Of a stretch of 63,325 bases of DNA, positions 17,625-25,506 are shown in pieces. The DNA comes from Actinophytocola sp. Lineage in GTDB: Bacteria; Actinomycetota; Actinomycetes; Mycobacteriales; Pseudonocardiaceae. Each line of letters begins with the position of its first letter. Within the stretch, counting starts at the first letter, position 1. The notes beneath the pieces were generated by a model. It made no database searches, was not told where the DNA came from, and was given only the letters and a program-made list of their open reading frames with translations. The translations under genes were made by a program, and so were the position numbers. Where the stretch lies: NCBI GenBank assembly GCA_009377395.1, contig WHUB01000016.1, forward strand, positions 1 to 63,325. Reading direction: 5' to 3'.

Positions 17625-17641
17625 CGGCGGTACCTCCGCCG
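17625..17641 (+). terminator. Short hairpin after ycnI
   Basis: CGGCGG and CCGCCG are separated by TACCT, which gives a 6-base stem. There is no T-run. It may be a weak terminator or an attenuator before the DUF5134 gene. Confidence 0.25.
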
Positions 17642-17700
17642 CTTCCCGCTCACCGAACATGCGAACGACGGCATCGTGCGGCGTGTGAGAAGGGGCGGTC

Positions 17701-18231
17701 ATGGACCATTCGGAGCACCTGGTCCACGGAAGCTGGCTACCGGCCTGGCTGCGGGCGCTGTGGGTGATCGCCTTCGGCGTCGTCGCCCTGGTGCATCTCC
17801 GGCACGCCAGGACCATGCCCGGCGAGTACCGCCTCTGGCATGCCGGGCACGTGCTGATGGGCGCCGCGATGGCGTACATGTACCTGTCGGCCAGCCTGGT
17901 CCCACCGGCGGCGGCGGTGGCGCTGTTCGCCACCGCCGCCGTCGCGGGACTCGGCGTCGGCGCGTACTTCCGGCTGGACACCGGCCGGTTCAACCCGCTG
18001 TGGCTGCTCGCCGCCGCCGAGATGGCGGTGATGGTGTACATGTTCCTGCCGATGGGCCTGCGATCGCTGCCGGTCAGCGTCGTGCTCGCCGCCTACCTCG
18101 CCGGGATCGGGCTGCTGTGGACGGTCGGCTGGTGGGACCGCCACTACCGAACGGGTCGCCCGGTCCCGACGCTGCGCGCCAGCCTCGTCACCATGACCGC
18201 GGGCATGGCCTACATGCTGCTCGCCATGTAG
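17701..18231 (+). CDS. DUF5134 family integral membrane protein
   Basis: The 176-residue protein has five or six hydrophobic helices. Histidines occur near the ends of the first ones (MDHSEHLVHG, HLRHAR, LWHAGHVLMG) and there are several Met-rich segments (MGAAMAYMYL, MAVMVYMFLPMG). The His/Met pattern and the position between ycnI and the ECF sigma gene fit a membrane protein that handles copper. The spacing to ycnI is 93 bases. The family call follows overall resemblance to actinobacterial DUF5134 proteins. The biochemical role is not known. Confidence 0.75.
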   Translation: MDHSEHLVHGSWLPAWLRALWVIAFGVVALVHLRHARTMPGEYRLWHAGHVLMGAAMAYMYLSASLVPPAAAVALFATAAVAGLGVGAYFRLDTGRFNPLWLLAAAEMAVMVYMFLPMGLRSLPVSVVLAAYLAGIGLLWTVGWWDRHYRTGRPVPTLRASLVTMTAGMAYMLLAM

Positions 18232-18242
18232 CGCGGCGCTCG

Positions 18243-18269
18243 TTGTCACCCGATCTAGTGAAGTAAGAT
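18243..18269 (+). promoter_or_regulatory. Candidate promoter of the ECF sigma gene (possibly leaderless)
   Basis: TTGTCA (18243-18248) and TAAGAT (18264-18269) are separated by 15 bases. The GTG start at 18277 is 7 bases past the -10 box, and no Shine-Dalgarno sequence is present, which is what a leaderless actinobacterial message looks like. The short spacer weakens the call. Confidence 0.35.
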
Positions 18270-18276
18270 CTCCTCC

Positions 18277-18858
18277 GTGCCTGCTCAGCCTGCCGACGAC
18301 ACCGACATCACGGCGCTCGCGCTAGCCGCGCGCGACGGCGACCGGGCGGCGTCGGAGCGGTTCATCGCCGCGACCCAGCGCGACGTGTGGCGCTTCCTGG
18401 CGCACCTGGACAGTCCCGCCACCGCCGACGACCTGACCCAGGAAACCTACCTGCGGGCGCTACGCGGGCTGCACACGTTCTCGGCGCGCGCCTCGGCGCG
18501 CGCCTGGCTGCTCGCCATCGCCCGGCGGGTCGTCATCGACCAGATCCGGCGCGCGTCGGCGCGTCGCCGGCATACCGCGACCGGCGACGCGGCGACGATC
18601 GAGCCGCCGCAACCGGCCGGACTGCCGGGCTTCGACGAAGGCATCGCGCTCGCCGACCTCATCTCCCGACTCGACCCCGACCGTCGCGAGGCGTTCGTGC
18701 TCACCCAGGTCAACCGGCTGTCCTACGCCGAGGCAGCCGAGGTCTGCGACTGTCCGATCGGCACCGTCCGGTCCCGCGTCGCCCGCGCCCGCGACGACCT
18801 GATCACGTTCCTCGCCGAGGCCGAGGGACCGGGCGGAAGCCGCACGTCGACCGGCTAG
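18277..18858 (+). CDS. ECF sigma factor (SigC-like)
   Basis: The 193-residue protein has sigma region 2 (residues about 25-95, with DDLTQETYLRALRGL) and region 4 (about 125-185, with LSYAEAAEVCDCPIGTVRSR as the -35-recognising helix-turn-helix). A short Ala/Pro-rich linker joins them, and there is no C-terminal extension. It would direct RNA polymerase to a small regulon when its anti-sigma factor lets go. The membrane zinc-finger protein at 14525 is the obvious candidate, with the copper genes in between. Resemblance to SigC of mycobacteria, which is linked to copper acquisition, is from memory. Its TAG shares the CTAG at 18855-18858 with the stop of the opposite gene. Confidence 0.85.
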   Translation: MPAQPADDTDITALALAARDGDRAASERFIAATQRDVWRFLAHLDSPATADDLTQETYLRALRGLHTFSARASARAWLLAIARRVVIDQIRRASARRRHTATGDAATIEPPQPAGLPGFDEGIALADLISRLDPDRREAFVLTQVNRLSYAEAAEVCDCPIGTVRSRVARARDDLITFLAEAEGPGGSRTSTG

Positions 18859-19352
18859 AGCAGGTCGAGCGTCCAGTTCTGTCCTACGAGGTCGTGGCCG
18901 AAGCTGTGGTGCGGCTCCTCGTCGACCAGCGTGAACCCGAACGCCTGGTAGATCTTGCGCGCGGACACGAGGACGTCGTTGGTCCACAGCGTGATCCGCC
19001 GGTAGCCGGTCTCGCGGGCGAACCGGAGGCACTCGCCGACGAGCCGGGAGCCGACACCGAGACCGCGCGCGGCCGGGGTAACCAGCAGAATCCGCAGCTT
19101 GGCGACCCCTGGCTCGTCGCCCGCGACGCAGCAGACGCACCCGGCGCGCTCGCCGTCGACCTCCGCGATCCACCCGGCTTCCCGGGCGGGGTCATGGTCG
19201 ACAGCGAAGTCGGCGACGATCCTGGCGACCAGCGCCTCGAACGAGGTGTCCCAGCCGAACTGCCGGTCGTAGACCTCGCCGTGGGCCATCACCACCCAGC
19301 CGAGGTCGCCGGGACGGTCGGCCCGGCGCACGACGACTCGGCTGTCCCGCAT
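18855..19352 (-). CDS. GNAT family N-acetyltransferase
   Basis: The 165-residue protein shows the GNAT fold: AGCVCCVAGDEPGVAKLRILLV is strand 4, followed by PAARGLGVGSRLVGECLRFA with the acetyl-CoA pyrophosphate loop (R-x-x-G-x-G/S), then YQAFGFTLVDEE near the C-terminus. It would transfer an acetyl group to an amine; the substrate is unknown. The start at 19350-19352 is chosen for the strong AGGAGGTG site 4 bases upstream. It is divergent from the TetR gene, and only 48 bases separate the two starts, so the TetR protein may control it. Confidence 0.85.
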   Translation of the reverse strand: MRDSRVVVRRADRPGDLGWVVMAHGEVYDRQFGWDTSFEALVARIVADFAVDHDPAREAGWIAEVDGERAGCVCCVAGDEPGVAKLRILLVTPAARGLGVGSRLVGECLRFARETGYRRITLWTNDVLVSARKIYQAFGFTLVDEEPHHSFGHDLVGQNWTLDLL

Positions 19353-19382
19353 GACACCTCCTACTACCACGACTGTTTCAGT

Positions 19383-19398
19383 GGAGTTAGGCTACTCC
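19383..19398. promoter_or_regulatory. Candidate TetR operator between the GNAT and TetR genes
   Basis: GGAGTTAGGCTACTCC is an imperfect 16-base palindrome (GGAGT and ACTCC arms, with two mismatches in the centre). It ends 2 bases before the TetR start codon and would block both divergent promoters. A shorter ACTG-N3-CAGT repeat sits at 19372-19382. Confidence 0.45.
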
Positions 19399-19400
19399 TC

Positions 19401-19964
19401 ATGCCCGATGCGACGCCAGCACCGTCGGCGCGGCAGGCTGAGCTGCTGGAGGCCGCCTACCGCTACGCGCTCGACCACGGCCTGAGCGATCTCTCGCTGC
19501 GTCCGCTGGCCGCCGCCATCGGGTCCAGCCCCCGCGTGCTGATGTTCCTGTTCGGCAGCAAAGACGAACTGGTGCGGGCGTTGCTGGCGCGAGCGCGCAC
19601 CGACGAGCTCGCGTTCTTGGACCGGGTTCGCCACGACGCGCCGATCGGCCTGGCTCCGGCGGTGGAGCGGGTCTGGGCCTGGCTGGTCGCCGCCGAGCAC
19701 CGCCCGCTGCTGACGCTGTGGGCGGAGGCCTACGCCCGTTCGCTGGTCGAGCCCGACGGCGCGTGGGCCGGGTTCGCCCACGCGACCGTGGCCGACTGGC
19801 TGGCCGTGCTGGCCGCCTGCCAGCCCGAGTCCGAACGCGACACCGAGGCGGGCGAGGCGCGGCGCACGCTGGCGCTGGCGGTGCTGCGGGGCGCGCTGCT
19901 GGATCTACTCGCCACCGGCGATGCCGACCGGGTCACCGCCGCCGTCCGGCATCACCTCAGCTGA
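19401..19964 (+). CDS. TetR family transcriptional regulator
   Basis: The 187-residue protein starts with the TetR DNA-binding domain (residues about 10-60). LSLRPLAAAIGSSPRVLMFLF is the helix-turn-helix; normal TetR proteins often have YYHF where this has MFLF. The rest is helical ligand-binding domain. It most likely represses the divergent GNAT gene and itself. The start ATG at 19401 directly follows a palindrome. The 3' end overlaps the convergent winged-helix gene by 8 bases; the TCAGCTGA there provides stops for both strands. The ligand is unknown. Confidence 0.85.
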   Translation: MPDATPAPSARQAELLEAAYRYALDHGLSDLSLRPLAAAIGSSPRVLMFLFGSKDELVRALLARARTDELAFLDRVRHDAPIGLAPAVERVWAWLVAAEHRPLLTLWAEAYARSLVEPDGAWAGFAHATVADWLAVLAACQPESERDTEAGEARRTLALAVLRGALLDLLATGDADRVTAAVRHHLS

Positions 19965-21114
19965 CCGCCGCTCGCCTCGGCCGCCGCGCGGGGTGACCGG
20001 CCTCGCCGCCCCACAGCTCCGGCGTGCCTTCGCCCTCGACGTAGTCCAGCTCCCGGCCGAGGAAGCCGGCCATCCGCTGCGCGGCGAGCCGGATCGCCTC
20101 CCGCTGTGTGGCGTCGAGACCGGGCGCCAGCCGCGTCTCGACCCGGACGGTGGTCGGCTGGACGACGCGCTTCCACAGCCCGGCGTTGGTGCGGTCGACG
20201 ATCACCCGCGCCCAGAACGGGTCGTCGCTCTCAGCATGCGGATGCGCGTCTGCCACCGGGAAGGTCAGCGTGGGGTAGGTCAGCACGACCTCGTCGTAGA
20301 CGGGCAGCAGGAACGCGGTCTCCGGCCGGGTAGTGCGGTTCGGCATCGACGGGTCGAACCACAACGTGGTGCCGTCGACCTCGATCCGCGCCAGGTCGTC
20401 GCCGATGTCGGCGAGCGCGGCGCGGGTGTCGGCCACCGTCAGCGACGACCAGCGGGTGAAGTCCTTGACCGTCGCAGGGCCATGTCCCGCGAAGAACCGC
20501 CGCACCAGCTCTGCCAGCGCCTCGTCCCGGTCGCGCTGCCTGGTCGGCGGCACGACCTCGTCGACGAGCGCATAGGAGTGCTGCGTGCCCTTCACCGGAC
20601 CCGAGCAGATCAGCCCGCGCAGCTCGGCGAGCAGCAGGACGTGCCCGAGCTGTGAGCCGGGCTCGGGCAGGCCGTCGCGCTCGGCGAACTCGGCGCCGAT
20701 CTCCTTGCGGGTCAGGAAGTTCCGGCTGCGGAGCAGCTTGGGCAGCAGGTCGAATGCCCGGCGCAGCGGCGGAGTGTCGTCCAGCCCGAGCTGCCGATGC
20801 CGCGCGGCCATGGACCGCTCCACCCGCTGCGAGGTCAGCGCGAGAATCCAGCGGAGGTCGTCCGGCGCGACGAAGTGCCAGGTCGGCCGCAGGATGTGGG
20901 TGCGGAGGATGTCGCCCCGGTCGAGCGCGGCCCGCACCGCGTCGTACGTCGCCTCCCGGCTGCGCAGGCCGAGGGAGAAGAACGCGTGGTCGCGCTCCTG
21001 CGACTGCACGCAGGTGAGCAGCCGGACGGCGTCGCGGGCACGCGGCAGCGGCGCGGAGGTCAGCCGCTGGGTCGCCAGTCGGCTGCGCAGGACACGGTCA
21101 CGATGCCAGCTCAT
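19957..21114 (-). CDS. Winged-helix (HTH_42) protein, AlkZ-like DNA glycosylase family
   Basis: The 385-residue protein has the HTH_42/AlkZ length and order. LLTCVQSQERDHAFFSLGLR near residue 38 contains the Q-x-Q motif that is catalytic in AlkZ-type glycosylases. RPTWHFV and WILALTSQRVE then follow, with the barrel-like C-terminal part (PETAFLLPVYDEVVL, VRVETRLAPGL). AlkZ proteins excise alkylated or cross-linked bases; many relatives are of unknown function and are often labelled winged-helix DNA-binding proteins. The ATG at 21114 is chosen (SWHRD start) from three close ATG codons; none has a good ribosome site. It is convergent with the TetR gene and stands alone. Confidence 0.75.
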   Translation of the reverse strand: MSWHRDRVLRSRLATQRLTSAPLPRARDAVRLLTCVQSQERDHAFFSLGLRSREATYDAVRAALDRGDILRTHILRPTWHFVAPDDLRWILALTSQRVERSMAARHRQLGLDDTPPLRRAFDLLPKLLRSRNFLTRKEIGAEFAERDGLPEPGSQLGHVLLLAELRGLICSGPVKGTQHSYALVDEVVPPTRQRDRDEALAELVRRFFAGHGPATVKDFTRWSSLTVADTRAALADIGDDLARIEVDGTTLWFDPSMPNRTTRPETAFLLPVYDEVVLTYPTLTFPVADAHPHAESDDPFWARVIVDRTNAGLWKRVVQPTTVRVETRLAPGLDATQREAIRLAAQRMAGFLGRELDYVEGEGTPELWGGEAGHPARRPRRAAVS

Positions 21115-21144
21115 GCCTGTCATCTTGCCGCAGCGCACCGACAG

Positions 21145-21666
21145 TTACGGGCCGACGACGATGACGTGCAGTTGTCTCGGCCCGTGCACGCCCTCCACCC
21201 GGTTCAGCTCGATGTCGCTGGTGGCCGACGGGCCGCTGATCCAGGTCTGCGGGCGGAGCGGATCGAGCCAGGCGACGGCCTCCGGCACCCCGGCGACAAT
21301 CTGGTCCTCTCGGACGACGCAGACGTGCCGGTCGGGCACCAGGCTGAGCGCGCGGCGGCCCTGACCCGGGCCGTGGTCGAGCACGATGGTGCCGGTAACG
21401 GCGATACCGACCGCGGCGGCGGTGACCACGGCGTCCACGGTGTCCAGTTCGGACGGTGAGAAGTCGTCGATGAGCGCGTCGTCCACCAGGTACGGCAGGT
21501 CGTCCGGCACGACGACCCGGCGCGCGTCGCCGAGCGCGGCGCGGATGGTCGCGGCGACCTCGGCCGCCGCGCAGCGGGTGACGGTGGCGCGGTAGTCGGC
21601 CACCCGCGCCACGAACAGCTCCACGCCGCCGCCACTTTCATGCGGCCTCCGCGTGGCGCGCGGCAA
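21145..21666 (-). pseudogene. lutC: N-terminally truncated lutC (LUD domain, lactate utilisation)
   Basis: About 160 residues of the LUD domain are intact: VELFVARVADYRATVTRC, then VVPDDLP, GIAVTGTIVLDHGPGQGRR and the C-terminal WISGPSATSDIELNRVEGVHGP. The normal N-terminal 40-60 residues, with the first helix, are absent and the frame upstream is unrelated. The only start is a TTG without a ribosome site. LutC works with LutA and LutB, iron-sulfur proteins that oxidise L-lactate. L-lactate is an end product of the adjacent rhamnose route. lutA and lutB are missing between rhaB and this piece, so a deletion seems to have removed them. The C-terminal part might still be made from a downstream GTG. 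Confidence 0.75.
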
Positions 21667-21729
21667 GCCGCGCCAATGCCATGGCGTCGGCCAGCATGGT
21701 GCCCGATGATTCGGACCTGCAAGCAGTCC

Positions 21730-23184
21730 TCATGGTTCGCGGACGCATGCCTCGGCATCATCCCATGCCGCCCGCGACTCGGCCGGCTCGTACCGGCGGA
21801 CGTCGTGGGTGGCGCGCACCAGCGCCCGCATCGCGGCCAGGTCGGGCAGGTCCGCGCCGAGCGCGCGCGCCTGCACCAGCGCGTTGCCCAGCGCGGCGGC
21901 CTCGCCCGGTCCCGCGAGGACGGGCACGCCGCAGGCGTCGGCGGTGAGCTGGCTCAGCAGCTCGTTGCGGGTGCCGCCGCCGACGATGTGCACCACGTCG
22001 ACCGGCCGCCCGGACAGCTCCGCCGCCTGCCGGAGGGTCCGGCGGTAGGCCAGCGCGAGGCTGTCGAGGATGCAGCGGACCGTGGCGGCCGGGGTGTCGG
22101 GCGGCCGCTGTCCGGTCGCGCGGCAGACGGCCGCGATCCGGGCGGTCATGTCGCCGGGCGGCAGGAACTCGGGTGCGTTGATGTCGACGACGGCGCGCAA
22201 GCCCGGCTCGGCCGCGGCGTCGCGCAGCACGTCGGCGAGCTCGACCGGGGTGCCGTTGGCCTGCCAGGTGCGCAGCGTCTCCGAGAGCACCCACAGCCCC
22301 ATCACGTTGCGCAGGAACCGGATCGTGCCGTCCACCCCCGTCTCGTTGGTGAAGTTCGCGCGCATCGCGTCGCCGGTCAGCACCGGCCGGTCGAGTTCGA
22401 CCCCGGCCAGCGACCAGGTGCCCGACGAGATGAAGGCGAAGTTCGCGCCCGGCTCGGCCGGGGTGCCCACCAGCGCGGACGCGGTGTCGTGCGAGCCGAC
22501 CACGACGACCGGGCACTCCGGCAGGCCGCTCTCAGCGGCGATTCGCGGCCGTATCGGGCCGATGATGTCGCCGGTGTCGCGCAGTGGCGGCAGCAGCCGG
22601 GGCGGGATGTCGAGCCGCTTCGCGATGTCGGCGGCCCAGGTTCCGGCGCGGACGTCGTAGAGCTGGGTGGTGGAGGCGACGGTGCGCTCAACGCCGACGC
22701 TGCCGGTCAGCCAGTACGCGAGCAGGTCCGGGACGAGCAGCAGCCGCTCTGCGACGCGGAACCGCTCGGTGTCGCGTTCGGACACGAGCTGGTAGAGGGT
22801 GTTGAACGGTAGCTGCTGCAGCCCGGTGACGTCGTAGAGCTCCTGGTCGGGCACGGTCTCGCGGACCAGATCGGCGATGCCGTCGGTGCGGGAGTCGCGG
22901 TGGTGCACCGGGTTGGCGAGCAGCGCGCCGGTTCCGTCGAGCAGGCCGTAGTCCACGCCCCAGGAGTCGATGCCGACCGCCGCGACGTCTCCCGCTGCGG
23001 CGATGCCGGTCAGCGTCCCCTGGTAGAGGGCGAGGATGTCCCAGTACAGCGTCGGGCCGAGGCGCATCGGCCCGTTGCCGAAGCGGTGCACCTCGTCGAG
23101 GCTGAGCTGCCCCGGCCCGACGGTGGCGGCCATGACCCGGCCGCTGCTGCCGCCGAGATCGACTGCGGCGACGCGGAGGCTCAT
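21730..23184 (-). CDS. rhaB: Rhamnulokinase
   Basis: The 484-residue FGGY kinase begins with VAAVDLGGSSGRVMAA, the rhamnulokinase form of the phosphate-1 loop. It has GIDSWGVDYGLLD and HHRDSRTDG early on, SHDTASALVGTP with the catalytic Asp around residue 235, ISSGTWSLAGVEL, and VHIVGGGTRNELLSQLTAD for adenosine binding. It phosphorylates L-rhamnulose to L-rhamnulose 1-phosphate. It follows the bifunctional aldolase/dehydrogenase gene by 133 bases on the same strand, so the two are probably one transcription unit under the LacI-type regulator. The start gives the normal N-terminus; the longer open frame upstream is a shadow. Confidence 0.93.
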   Translation of the reverse strand: MSLRVAAVDLGGSSGRVMAATVGPGQLSLDEVHRFGNGPMRLGPTLYWDILALYQGTLTGIAAAGDVAAVGIDSWGVDYGLLDGTGALLANPVHHRDSRTDGIADLVRETVPDQELYDVTGLQQLPFNTLYQLVSERDTERFRVAERLLLVPDLLAYWLTGSVGVERTVASTTQLYDVRAGTWAADIAKRLDIPPRLLPPLRDTGDIIGPIRPRIAAESGLPECPVVVVGSHDTASALVGTPAEPGANFAFISSGTWSLAGVELDRPVLTGDAMRANFTNETGVDGTIRFLRNVMGLWVLSETLRTWQANGTPVELADVLRDAAAEPGLRAVVDINAPEFLPPGDMTARIAAVCRATGQRPPDTPAATVRCILDSLALAYRRTLRQAAELSGRPVDVVHIVGGGTRNELLSQLTADACGVPVLAGPGEAAALGNALVQARALGADLPDLAAMRALVRATHDVRRYEPAESRAAWDDAEACVREP

Positions 23185-23317
23185 GTCATCTCCAGCTCTG
23201 TGACCTTCGCCGAAGCCATCCCGCGGTTGCGCTGCTCGCGCCGGTGAGACCGCTGTCGGCGCCACCCCTCGCACGCTCGCGGCGACCCCGCCACCGGTCG
23301 GCGAAGCTCCCAACCGC

Positions 23318-25366
23318 TCATCGCAAGAACCCCGCGGCGACACCGGAATCGACCGGGATGTGCAGCCCGGTGGTGTTGGCGAGGTCGCCGCCGGTGAGCA
23401 CGAACACCGCCGCGGCGACGTGCTCCGGCAGCACCTCCTTCTTGAGCAGCGTGCGCTGGGCGTAGTACTCGCCCAGCTTCTCCTCGGGCACGCCGTAGAC
23501 GGCGGCGCGCTTGGCGCCCCAGCCGCCGGCGAAGATGCCGGAACCACGGACCACGCCGTCGGGGTTGACGCCGTTGACGCGGATGCCGTGCTCGCCGAGC
23601 TCGGCGGCCAGCAGCCGCACCTGGTGTGCCTGGTCGGCCTTGGCCGCGCCGTAGGCGACGTTGTTCGGTCCGGCGAACACGGCGTTCTTGCTGGAGATGT
23701 AGACGATGTCGCCGCCCATGCCCTGCGAGATCATCGCCCGCGCCGCCGCCTGTGACATCAGGAACGAGCCCTTCGCCATGACGTCGTGCTGGACGTCCCA
23801 GTCGGCCTCGGTGGTCTCGAGCAGCGGCTTGGAGATCGACAGGCCCGCGTTGTTGACGACCAGGTCGACGCCGCCGAAGGCAAGCGCGGCGGCGTCCACG
23901 GCGGCACTGACCGCGCCGGCGTCGGTAACGTCGGCGGTGACCGCGATCGCGGCGTCGGTGCCGCCGATGCCCTCGGCCACCGCCCGCGCTCCGGCCGCGT
24001 CGCGGTCGGCGACGACGACGCAGGCGCCCTCGGCGGCCAGCCGTTCCGCGGTGGCCTTGCCGATGCCCGATCCCGCCCCGGTGACCAGCGCGATCCGGCC
24101 CGCGAGCGGTTTGGGCGCGAGCCGACGCCGCAGCTTGGCCTCTTCGAGCGCCCAGTACTCGATGCGGAACTTCTCGCGTTCATCGATCGGCGCGTATGCG
24201 GACACCGCCTCGGCACCGCGCATCACGTTGATCGCGTTGACATAGAACTCGCCCGCCACGCGGGCGGTCTGCTTGTCCTTGCCGAAGGAGAACATTCCGA
24301 CGCCGGGCACCAACACGATCGCCGGGTCGGCACCTCGCATCGGCGGCGAGTCCGAAGTGGCGTGACGCCGGTAGTAGGCGGCGTAGTCCTCCCGATAGGC
24401 CTGGTGCAGCTCCGTCAGCCGGGCCACGACGTCCTCGACCGGCGCATCGGCGGGCAGGTCCACGACCAGCGGCCGCACCTTGGTGCGCAGGAAGTGGTCG
24501 GGGCACGAGGTTCCCAGCGCCGCCAGCGGATGAAGCTTCTCGCGGGCCAGGAAGTCCAGCACGACATCGCTGTCGGTGTAGTGGCCGACCTGCCGGTGGT
24601 CGGTCGAGGCGAGCCCCCGGATCACCGGCGCGAGCGCGGCCGCCTTCGCGTGCCGTTCCGCCTCGGGCAGCGGCTCGAACCCCGCCACGACGGAGCCGAA
24701 CGGCTCTGACCTGCCGCGCTCGGCGAGGAACCGCTCGGCGGTGCGGATGATCTCCAGCGAGTTCCGCTCGCATTCCTCGGACGTCGCTCCCCACGCGGTG
24801 ATGCCGTGGCCGCCGAGGATCACGCCGATGGCCTCCGGATGTGCGGCCGCGATGGCGGCGATGTCGAGCCCGAGCTGGAAACCGGGCCTGCGCCACGGGA
24901 CCCACACCACCCGGTCGCCGAAGCACTCCTTGGTCAGGTTCTCGCCGTCGGCGGCGGTGGCCAGCGCGATGCCGGAGTCGGGGTGCAGATGGTCGACGTG
25001 CGGGGCGTCGACCAGGCCGTGCATCGCGGTGTCGATCGACGGCGCCGCGCCGCCCTTGCCGTGCAGGCAGTAGTCGAACGCGGCGACCATCTCGTCCTCG
25101 CGCTCCACGCCCGGGTAGACGTCGATGAGCGCGCGGAGCCGGTCGAGCCGCAAAACCGCGAGGCCCGCCTCGGTGAGCGTGCCGAGGTCGCCGCCGGATC
25201 CCTTGACCCACAACAGCTCGACCGGCTCGGCGGTCACCGGGTCGGTCTCGCTGCCCTTGGCCGAGGCGTTTCCCCCGGCGTAGTTGGTGTTGCGAGGATC
25301 GGAGCCGAGCCGGTTGCCACGGGCGAGCAACTCGGCGACGGGGTTCGTGGTCATGTTCTCAGTCAT
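23318..25366 (-). CDS. rhaE: Bifunctional rhamnulose-1-phosphate aldolase/lactaldehyde dehydrogenase
   Basis: The 682-residue fusion has a class II aldolase domain in residues about 1-400 (GSDPRNTNYAGGNASAKG, and HVDHLHPDSG with zinc-binding His). A short-chain dehydrogenase domain covers about 415-682 (LVTGAGSGIGKATAERL, VNNAG, SSKNAVF, then YGAAK with the catalytic Tyr and Lys). The first part cleaves rhamnulose 1-phosphate into dihydroxyacetone phosphate and L-lactaldehyde; the second oxidises the lactaldehyde to L-lactate. This fusion replaces separate RhaD and aldehyde dehydrogenase in many actinobacteria. Starts at codon 1 or 5 are both possible. The palindrome at 25381-25396 lies just upstream. 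Confidence 0.93.
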   Translation of the reverse strand: MTENMTTNPVAELLARGNRLGSDPRNTNYAGGNASAKGSETDPVTAEPVELLWVKGSGGDLGTLTEAGLAVLRLDRLRALIDVYPGVEREDEMVAAFDYCLHGKGGAAPSIDTAMHGLVDAPHVDHLHPDSGIALATAADGENLTKECFGDRVVWVPWRRPGFQLGLDIAAIAAAHPEAIGVILGGHGITAWGATSEECERNSLEIIRTAERFLAERGRSEPFGSVVAGFEPLPEAERHAKAAALAPVIRGLASTDHRQVGHYTDSDVVLDFLAREKLHPLAALGTSCPDHFLRTKVRPLVVDLPADAPVEDVVARLTELHQAYREDYAAYYRRHATSDSPPMRGADPAIVLVPGVGMFSFGKDKQTARVAGEFYVNAINVMRGAEAVSAYAPIDEREKFRIEYWALEEAKLRRRLAPKPLAGRIALVTGAGSGIGKATAERLAAEGACVVVADRDAAGARAVAEGIGGTDAAIAVTADVTDAGAVSAAVDAAALAFGGVDLVVNNAGLSISKPLLETTEADWDVQHDVMAKGSFLMSQAAARAMISQGMGGDIVYISSKNAVFAGPNNVAYGAAKADQAHQVRLLAAELGEHGIRVNGVNPDGVVRGSGIFAGGWGAKRAAVYGVPEEKLGEYYAQRTLLKKEVLPEHVAAAVFVLTGGDLANTTGLHIPVDSGVAAGFLR

Positions 25367-25380
25367 CCCCTCAGGACCTA

Positions 25381-25396
25381 GATGAAAGGTTTCATC
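25381..25396. promoter_or_regulatory. LacI-type operator of the rhamnose operon
   Basis: GATGAAAGGTTTCATC has perfect 7-base arms around GG. It lies 15 bases upstream of the rhaE start. LacI-family operators with the TGAAA-NN-TTTCA core are well known. The divergent LacI-type gene starts 110 bases away. Confidence 0.75.
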
Positions 25397-25482
25397 CAGT
25401 CGAGCGCGACCCTACTATGACCCGTGTCAGCGGGTCAACGACCATGGGAGCGGCCGGCCTGCGCTATCGTGGCGCCAGGTCA

Positions 25483-25496
25483 GCGAGACGTTTCAA
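25483..25496. promoter_or_regulatory. Second LacI-type half-operator at the regulator's ribosome site
   Basis: GCGAGACGTTTCAA matches TTGAAACGTTTCAA at 11 of 14 positions, with one perfect half. It overlaps the AAGGAG ribosome site of the regulator gene, where binding would block its own expression. Confidence 0.4.
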
Positions 25497-25506
25497 GGAG
25501 TGGCGC

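Noticed and set aside
21730-23547. A 605-codon open frame extending rhaB upstream by 121 codons
   Set aside because: The added N-terminus has no similarity to kinases and overlaps the end of the rhaE gene. The standard rhamnulokinase N-terminus begins at 23184.
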